A DNA stretch of 39,794 nt from the NCBI GenBank assembly GCA_938011315.1, contig CALLUG010000040.1, positions 1 through 39,794 on the forward strand, written 5' to 3'. This document shows positions 35,356 through 39,794 of the stretch, one piece after another. Position 1 is the stretch's first letter; every line of letters begins with the position of its first letter. The translations under genes were made by a program, and so were the position numbers. The DNA is from an uncultured Flavobacteriaceae bacterium. Lineage in GTDB: Bacteria; Bacteroidota; Bacteroidia; Flavobacteriales; Flavobacteriaceae. The notes beneath the pieces were generated by a model. That model was not told where the DNA came from and searched no databases. It worked only from the letters and a program-made list of their open reading frames with translations.

Positions 35356-36065
35356 GCCTTTTAGTCAATACGACATACCGAACAGACGAGCAAGAAATTA
35401 TGGACGACTTTTCCTTAACAGGACACGTTTTGGACAATACTCTAGATACTCTAGCCAAAATAAACAAATGGCTAGGCGGAAATGCCGTTGTACTGAGCGG
35501 ACTTAAAACAATGCTAAAACATCAGTCTAAAGAGAATACAATAACCATAGTAGACTTAGGCTGTGGCGGAGGAGATATGCTACGCTTAATTGCAGACTAT
35601 GGTCGTAAACACGGCTATTTTTTTAAACTAATAGGAATTGATGCTAACAGTTATACTATAGCACATGCTAAACAACGGTCGCAAAAATACTCGGAAATTA
35701 GTTTTTTAACACAAAATATTTTTTCCGAAGATTATAAAAAAATGAGCTGCGATATTGTCATTGCAACGCTGTTTTTACATCATTTTAAAGAAAACGATAT
35801 TGTTAGTTTTTTGCAAATAGCCTTAAAGCAATCCCGTATTGGCATTTTAATAAACGACTTACATCGACATAGATTAGCCTATTACTTATTTAAGCTAATT
35901 ACTCTTGGTGTTACCAACAAAATGATAAAACAAGACGGACTAACCTCTATCCTAAGAGGCTTTAAAAGAAAAGATTTGATCAATCTTTCAAAAAAAATGA
36001 AGGTTACCAGCCACATTACTTGGCGATGGGCTTTTCGATTTCAATGTATTATAAACAGTAAATAA
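35352..36065 (+). CDS. Class I SAM-dependent methyltransferase
   Basis: A 237-residue methyltransferase. TIVDLGCGGGDMLRLIAD is the AdoMet-binding motif I near residue 65, IGIDANSYTI follows as motif II, and DIVIATLFLHHF is a later motif. C-terminal DLHRHRLAYYLFKLIT and SILRGFKRKDL are common in methyltransferases coupled to type III PKS in Flavobacteriia. It probably O- or C-methylates the polyketide product. It overlaps the FAD reductase by 4 bp and precedes the PKS by 67 bp. Confidence 0.87.
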   Translation: MSLLVNTTYRTDEQEIMDDFSLTGHVLDNTLDTLAKINKWLGGNAVVLSGLKTMLKHQSKENTITIVDLGCGGGDMLRLIADYGRKHGYFFKLIGIDANSYTIAHAKQRSQKYSEISFLTQNIFSEDYKKMSCDIVIATLFLHHFKENDIVSFLQIALKQSRIGILINDLHRHRLAYYLFKLITLGVTNKMIKQDGLTSILRGFKRKDLINLSKKMKVTSHITWRWAFRFQCIINSK

Positions 36066-36132
36066 ACATTGAAAAAAATAATACTTATAGACTATTAATT
36101 TAAAAACCATTCCTACCCAATTAGGAAATTAT

Positions 36133-37185
36133 ATGAGCGTAAAAATCACAACAGTTGCAAAACAACTCCCCAAATATTATAAAAAAACAGAAGATATTAT
36201 CCCTTTTGTAGAATTCTGGATGAGTGGACAAGACGAGCGTTTTCAGCGAAAAGTAATTAAATTGTTTCAAAACGCAGGAGTAGACAAACGCTACTCTATT
36301 ATGGATCCCGAAGATGTATTTACAAAAACTACTTTTGAAGACAAAAACGATATTTACAGTAAAGAAACCGTACTATTGGCGGAACAGGCTGTAAAAAAAG
36401 CGCTCAAAAAAGCACAGCTCGACCCAAAAGCAATCGATTATATCATAACCGTAAGTTGCACCGGTATTATGATACCCTCGCTAGATGCTTATCTAATAAA
36501 TAGTCTTGGTCTAAGACAAGACGTTGTACGCCTGCCTGTAACAGAAATGGGGTGCGCAGCAGGAGTATCCGGCATTATCTATGCAAAAAACTTCTTAAAA
36601 GCAAACCCAAACAAACGTGCTATCGTTGTTGCCGTAGAGGCCCCTACAGCAACATTTCAGTTAGACGATTACTCAATGGTAAATGTTGTAAGCTCAGCCA
36701 TTTTTGGAGATGGTGCTGCCGCAGTAATTTTATCATCTTTTGAAAATGACCAAGGTCCAGAAATTATAGACGAGGCAATGTATCACTTTTACGACGCCAC
36801 ACACATGATGGGATTTAAACTAAGAAACACAGGGCTACAAATGATTTTAGACAAATCTGTGCCAGAAACTATAGCAAACCATTTTCCAAATATTGTACAC
36901 CCCTTTTTAGAACGAAATAATAAAACGATAAGCGATGTCGATCATTTAATTTTTCATCCAGGAGGGAAAAAAATTGTACAAACTGTAGAAGATTTGTTTG
37001 GATCCCTAGGTAAAAACATTAACGATACCAAGGAGGTGCTTAGGCTATACGGCAATATGTCTAGCGCAACAGTATTATACGTATTAGAGCGCTTTATGGA
37101 TAGAAACTTAAACCAAGGAGATACAGGGCTTATGCTAAGTTTTGGTCCAGGCTTTTCTGCACAACGTACATTACTACAATGGTAA
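36133..37185 (+). CDS. Type III polyketide synthase
   Basis: A 350-residue chalcone/stilbene-synthase-like enzyme with an intact triad: Cys141 (TEMGCAAGV), His275 (IFHPGGKK) and Asn308 (LYGNMSSAT). It also has the C-terminal FGPGFSAQ motif. These homodimers extend a CoA-bound starter with malonyl-CoA and cyclise the chain to phloroglucinol, resorcinol or pyrone products; the starter and number of extensions cannot be read from sequence. Malonyl-CoA would come from the acetyl-CoA carboxylase genes just upstream. The methyltransferase, FAD reductase and SDR on the same strand form the tailoring set. Confidence 0.93.
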   Translation: MSVKITTVAKQLPKYYKKTEDIIPFVEFWMSGQDERFQRKVIKLFQNAGVDKRYSIMDPEDVFTKTTFEDKNDIYSKETVLLAEQAVKKALKKAQLDPKAIDYIITVSCTGIMIPSLDAYLINSLGLRQDVVRLPVTEMGCAAGVSGIIYAKNFLKANPNKRAIVVAVEAPTATFQLDDYSMVNVVSSAIFGDGAAAVILSSFENDQGPEIIDEAMYHFYDATHMMGFKLRNTGLQMILDKSVPETIANHFPNIVHPFLERNNKTISDVDHLIFHPGGKKIVQTVEDLFGSLGKNINDTKEVLRLYGNMSSATVLYVLERFMDRNLNQGDTGLMLSFGPGFSAQRTLLQW

Positions 37186-37216
37186 GCTATTAAAACTAAA
37201 AAAAAACAGAAAATAA

Positions 37217-38023
37217 ATGCAAACCTCAAAAGCCTTTAAAACTAAAAACTATTGGGCCATTATACTAGGTGGCTCTAGTGGACTTGGCTTAGCTAGTGCA
37301 AAAAAGTTAGCAAAACACGGCTGTAACATCTGTATTATTCACCGAAACAGAAAATCTGAAATAGATGCTATTAATACCGAGTTTAACCATATTAAAAACG
37401 AAGGTGTTAAGCTTATAACGTTTAATATTGATGCCTTTAAAATAGAAAAAAGAGAAGATGTTATCAATACTCTAAAAGCGACCTTAAGGCCACAAGATAA
37501 AGTTCGTGTCCTGTTACATAGCGTTGCGAAAGGGAATTTAAAGCCAATGCTCTCGGAAGGTAACGAACCAACGCTCAAAAACGATGATTTTCGGTTAACC
37601 ATAGATGCTATGGCCATTAGCTTATACGACTGGACAAAAGCAGTTTTTGAAGCAAAGCTATTTGCACAAGATGCTAGAGTTATAAGTTTTACAAGCGAAG
37701 GTAACACAAAAGCATGGCGTAACTATGCCGCTGTTTCTGCCGCAAAAACAGCACTCGAAGCCATTTCTCGAAATATTGCTTTGGAGTTTGCTCCCTACGG
37801 AATAAAAAGCAATTGCATACAGGCTGGAGTTACAGACACCGCCTCTTTACGACTAATACCCGGAAGCGAACGCCTAAAAAAACATACATTACTAAGAAAT
37901 CCAAACCAAAGATTAACAAGCCCTAATGATGTTGCAAATGTAGTGTACTTATTAACAACAGATGAAGCCGCATGGATTAATGGTACCATTATCCCCGTAG
38001 ATGGTGGTGAGCATATTGGTTAG
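37217..38023 (+). CDS. SDR-family reductase, FabL/enoyl-reductase-like
   Basis: A 268-residue short-chain reductase. LGGSSGLGLA (17-26) is the cofactor motif. The catalytic pair is Tyr170 and Lys177, spaced Tyr-X6-Lys as in FabI/FabL enoyl reductases, rather than the Tyr-X3-Lys of FabG-type enzymes. The C-terminus IPVDGGEHIG is typical. In this cluster it would act on a polyketide or its acyl starter; a general fatty-acid enoyl reductase is also possible. It follows the PKS by 31 bp. Its stop codon TAG overlaps by one base the first repeat arm of the downstream cassette region. Confidence 0.87.
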   Translation: MQTSKAFKTKNYWAIILGGSSGLGLASAKKLAKHGCNICIIHRNRKSEIDAINTEFNHIKNEGVKLITFNIDAFKIEKREDVINTLKATLRPQDKVRVLLHSVAKGNLKPMLSEGNEPTLKNDDFRLTIDAMAISLYDWTKAVFEAKLFAQDARVISFTSEGNTKAWRNYAAVSAAKTALEAISRNIALEFAPYGIKSNCIQAGVTDTASLRLIPGSERLKKHTLLRNPNQRLTSPNDVANVVYLLTTDEAAWINGTIIPVDGGEHIG

Positions 38024-38036
38024 TTAGGCATAATTT
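38023..38036 (+). repeat. Cassette 1 left arm (GTTAGGC core)
   Basis: GTTAGGCATAATTT lies between the SDR stop and the first orphan gene. Its reverse complement matches the right arm AAACTATGCTCAAC at 38730-38743 in 11 of 14 positions. GTTAGGC also fits the integron R' core GTTRRRY. Confidence 0.6.
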
Positions 38037-38055
38037 GAGAAATAAATTCTAAATA

Positions 38056-38724
38056 ATGATTAAACATCATAATTACTTTAAGGTTCATTTACCAAAAGAA
38101 TATAAAGGTAAAAATGATAATGAATTTATGGAAATCTTAATGGAAGAAGCTCATTTGATTTCAGATGGTGAATGGACAAAAGATTACAACCCAAAGAATC
38201 CCAAAAAAGACAAACTTGAAATAAGTGTTTACCCTTCAATAGTATATGCTTACAATAAGTTTAATTATTCTGAAAACAAAAAATTTCACTTAATAAATGA
38301 CTATATTGATAATTCATTCGTAGATTTCTTAGAAGGATTTAATCCATTACATAAGTGTACAAGTTTTATTGAATATCATTTTTATTTTTATCAAGGGAAT
38401 AAAATTGAGTTTTATAAACATATAAAATATCAAATTCTTTCCATAATAAAGAAAAGAAAAAAATCAAAGAAAAAGGACTTCGACTATGAAACCTTAGAAA
38501 TAATAATAAATGATTGGTTGAAAGAAAAAATGAAAAAAAATACGACACATAAAAATACTGTAAACGCTGAAAACGTTATTATCAATAATAATAGTAAAAT
38601 TAAAAATCAGTCAATTAATTCAAATAGTAATGAGGAAAAAGAATCCTTTTGGAATAAGTTCAATGTTATAATTGCTTTGGTTGTAGGTATATTTACAATT
38701 ATTGGAATTATTTGGGGATTTTGA
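38056..38724 (+). CDS. Orphan C-tail-anchored protein (222 aa)
   Basis: I do not recognise this family. The protein has a folded, aromatic-rich part (about 1-165; HFYFYQGNKIEFYKHIKYQI), a Lys-rich patch (KKRKKSKKK), an Asn/Ser-rich repetitive stretch (about 175-193, ENVIINNNSKIKNQSINSNS) and one membrane segment at the extreme C-terminus (about 202-222, VIIALVVGIFTIIGIIWGF). There is no signal peptide, so the bulk should be cytosolic and anchored by its tail. Similar polar-repeat-plus-C-terminal-helix tails occur in assorted accessory and defence-associated proteins, which is only a hint. Very AT-rich, Asn/Lys-heavy coding differs from the preceding cluster and fits acquired DNA. It is enclosed by inverted repeat arms. 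Confidence 0.7.
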   Translation: MIKHHNYFKVHLPKEYKGKNDNEFMEILMEEAHLISDGEWTKDYNPKNPKKDKLEISVYPSIVYAYNKFNYSENKKFHLINDYIDNSFVDFLEGFNPLHKCTSFIEYHFYFYQGNKIEFYKHIKYQILSIIKKRKKSKKKDFDYETLEIIINDWLKEKMKKNTTHKNTVNAENVIINNNSKIKNQSINSNSNEEKESFWNKFNVIIALVVGIFTIIGIIWGF

Positions 38725-38729
38725 AATAA

Positions 38730-38743
38730 AAACTATGCTCAAC
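38730..38743 (+). repeat. Cassette 1 right arm (GCTCAAC core)
   Basis: AAACTATGCTCAAC begins 6 bp after the stop of the first orphan gene. GCTCAAC fits the integron R'' core RYYYAAC. CTATG (38733-38737) and CATAG (38743-38747) also make a small local hairpin. Confidence 0.6.
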
Positions 38744-38926
38744 ATAGGCTATAATTAATACGGGTTTTGGTGTTTAATTCAAAGTTTAGTGCATTTTACA
38801 AAGTCCGCCAAATCTTTTGATTTGGCTTTTAAAATTAAAAAAATAAAACAAAATAAAAAGTTTTGGCTAAGTACTTAATCGGAAATTAATTGCTTTTTAA
38901 TTCCCTTACTAATCATAGCCGAAGCC
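38744..38926. other. Structured non-coding module between two cassette genes
   Basis: About 180 bp with no ORF. It holds a perfect hairpin GCCAAATC-TTTT-GATTTGGC (38807-38826) followed by TTTT, an A/T-rich tract, and GGAAATTAA...TTAATTCCC nested between GGCTA (38865-38869) and TAGCC (38916-38920). The order suggests a terminator-like hairpin followed by a larger imperfect fold. From memory, unverified, closely similar modules recur between accessory genes in other Flavobacteriaceae. Confidence 0.55.
38807..38830 (+). terminator. Hairpin with T-tract inside the cassette module
   Basis: An 8-bp perfect stem (GCCAAATC / GATTTGGC) with a TTTT loop is followed by TTTT. It would end transcription of the first orphan gene, or serve as a structural part of the repeat module. 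Confidence 0.6.
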
Positions 38927-38939
38927 GTTAGCACAAATA
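38927..38939 (+). repeat. Cassette 2 left arm
   Basis: GTTAGCACAAATA runs directly into the ATG of the next gene (its last A is the A of the ATG). Its reverse complement matches 39767-39779 in 11 of 13 positions. Confidence 0.6.
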
Positions 38940-39763
38940 TGAAAAAATCAATCCTGACAATATTGACAATTCTGATTTCAGCTCTGACTTTTGCTTGCAG
39001 TTGTGATAAAATTAATCCAATAATAGAATACTATTCGTCGGATTATGTTTTTGAAGGAAAAATCATTTCAAAAGTTTACGCAAAAGATAGTTTGACTTAT
39101 AAAGTTACTTTTGATATTTCAAAACATTATAAAAATGGAGACTTTCCAAAAACACTTGAATTTGATGTAACAGCAGAAGGAGAATACATAGGGCAATGGA
39201 CTTCTTGCGATTGGAGGGCTAAAAAAAACCAAAATTGGTTAGTTTATGCTTATAAACACAATGGTAATTTAACTTTTAGTGGAATGTGTTCTAACTCAAA
39301 AGTTACTGATAATAGACCTATTGGATTGAGAGAACAAAAGATGTTGGATAATGGTAATTCTTTTAAAATTGAGAATTACATTTTTGAATATGAAAGTGGA
39401 TTTAATTACTGTGAAAATATAACTGACATAAATTCGATTCTTGAAAAAGGAAAAATAAAAGAATATAAAACTCAAACGACATTATTAAATGTTTCGATTG
39501 ACTCTAATGGAAACTTAAAATCAGTTACTAGACAAAGAGAACTTATAAGAAAGAAAGACTCAATTTTTAATTTAACAATAGAAATTGGAGATGCTAATAG
39601 GAAACCAATCACGGAATTTGAAAAAGATGCGATTGAATTAATAGGTCTAGTTAAAAAATGGGAAATAAAAAAACACGAACAGACAGGAATTAATGTTCCA
39701 TACATAAGACATATATGGGTTTATTATGATTTGAAAACAAATAAATGGAGTTATGAATTATAA
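38939..39763 (+). CDS. Secreted protein with TIMP/NTR-like N-terminus (274 aa)
   Basis: Residues 1-19 form a signal peptide (MKKSILTILTILISALTFA). The mature protein would start CSCDKINPIIEYY, followed by SDYVFEGKIISKVY and a strand-rich segment; an N-terminal Cys-x-Cys with this pattern resembles the NTR/TIMP-type OB fold. Further Cys occur in TSCDWRA, SGMCSN and NYCENI. TFAC is a poor lipobox, so lipidation is uncertain. The second half (about 140-274) is unrecognised; LLNVSIDSNGNL, VGLVKKW-like ELIGLVKKWEIKK and WVYYDLK suggest a TonB-C-like or similar small domain, weakly. The ATG lies only 12 nt after the start of the left repeat arm, leaving almost no leader. Not clearly related to any neighbour. 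Confidence 0.65.
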   Translation: MKKSILTILTILISALTFACSCDKINPIIEYYSSDYVFEGKIISKVYAKDSLTYKVTFDISKHYKNGDFPKTLEFDVTAEGEYIGQWTSCDWRAKKNQNWLVYAYKHNGNLTFSGMCSNSKVTDNRPIGLREQKMLDNGNSFKIENYIFEYESGFNYCENITDINSILEKGKIKEYKTQTTLLNVSIDSNGNLKSVTRQRELIRKKDSIFNLTIEIGDANRKPITEFEKDAIELIGLVKKWEIKKHEQTGINVPYIRHIWVYYDLKTNKWSYEL

Positions 39764-39766
39764 AAC

Positions 39767-39779
39767 TACTTGTGCCAAC
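39767..39779 (+). repeat. Cassette 2 right arm
   Basis: TACTTGTGCCAAC begins 3 bp after the stop codon of the second orphan gene and is followed by AAAGAACTGAG to the window end, where a next module would be expected to continue. Confidence 0.6.
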
Positions 39780-39794
39780 AAAGAACTGAGATAA

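Noticed and set aside
36552-36743. 63-codon same-strand ORF inside the type III PKS
   Set aside because: It is an out-of-frame, Cys/Arg-rich translation of the conserved catalytic-Cys region of the PKS; it has no independent support.
38744-38926. Classical integron attC site
   Set aside because: The distance between core-like motifs (about 190 bp) is longer than usual for attC, the second unit's cores deviate from RYYYAAC/GTTRRRY, arms pair better within a gene unit than across the spacer, and there is no integrase in the window. It is reported as integron-like only.

Overview
The window is an AT-rich stretch of a Bacteroidota chromosome, almost certainly from a marine-type Flavobacteriaceae. 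Evidence for this: PorX (the type IX secretion regulator), a secreted IgGFc-like/Ig-like protein of type IX secretion style, a fused LpxC-FabZ, the pyrE-SRPBCC, rsfS-ftsH-LUD-cdsA-psd-ACBP and DUF177-rpmF-fabH-accBC neighbourhoods, and several -7 boxes of the Bacteroidota form TAnnTTTG. No tRNA, rRNA, CRISPR array, IS transposase or integrase gene was seen.

Layout. 1-1638 (minus) is the N-terminal 546 codons of a large secreted protein that runs off the left edge. 2145-13264 (minus) is a long envelope and housekeeping block: HD phosphohydrolase, lpxD, lpxC-fabZ, lpxA, efp, a second LpxD-like acyltransferase, an NTF2-like protein, sucD, then fabG, a VWA membrane protein and an SPFH/prohibitin protein. 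13350-17921 (plus) carries porX, tsaE, a tiny secreted peptide overlapping a conserved membrane protein, alanine dehydrogenase and a DUF4258-type protein. 17949-25279 holds a NUDIX hydrolase (minus), pyrE-SRPBCC, birA (minus), rsfS-ftsH, and a phospholipid operon LUD-cdsA-psd-ACBP. 25602-33501 holds ugd-uxs (UDP-xylose supply), ribE (minus), pdxA, then DUF177-rpmF-fabH-accB-accC.

33674-38023 is a five-gene co-directional cluster built around a type III polyketide synthase: a YceI-like secreted protein, an FAD reductase of the geranylgeranyl-reductase type, a SAM methyltransferase, the type III PKS with an intact Cys-His-Asn triad, and an SDR with the enoyl-reductase Tyr-X6-Lys spacing. It looks like a small specialised-metabolite pathway, probably making a methylated and reduced phenolic or pyrone.

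38023-39794 is accessory DNA that starts exactly at the stop codon of that cluster. It contains two orphan genes. Each is tightly bracketed by its own imperfect inverted repeat (left arm GTTAGnCA..., right arm ...TGnYCAAC), and the two units are separated by a structured non-coding module of about 180 bp. This resembles a gene-cassette array, partly like integron attC sites, and is the best candidate here for an undescribed mobile or modular system. Other points worth attention are an operator-like palindrome around the ugd promoter, a pseudoknot-capable segment at 25285-25340, and the overlapping small ORF pair at 15603-16254.
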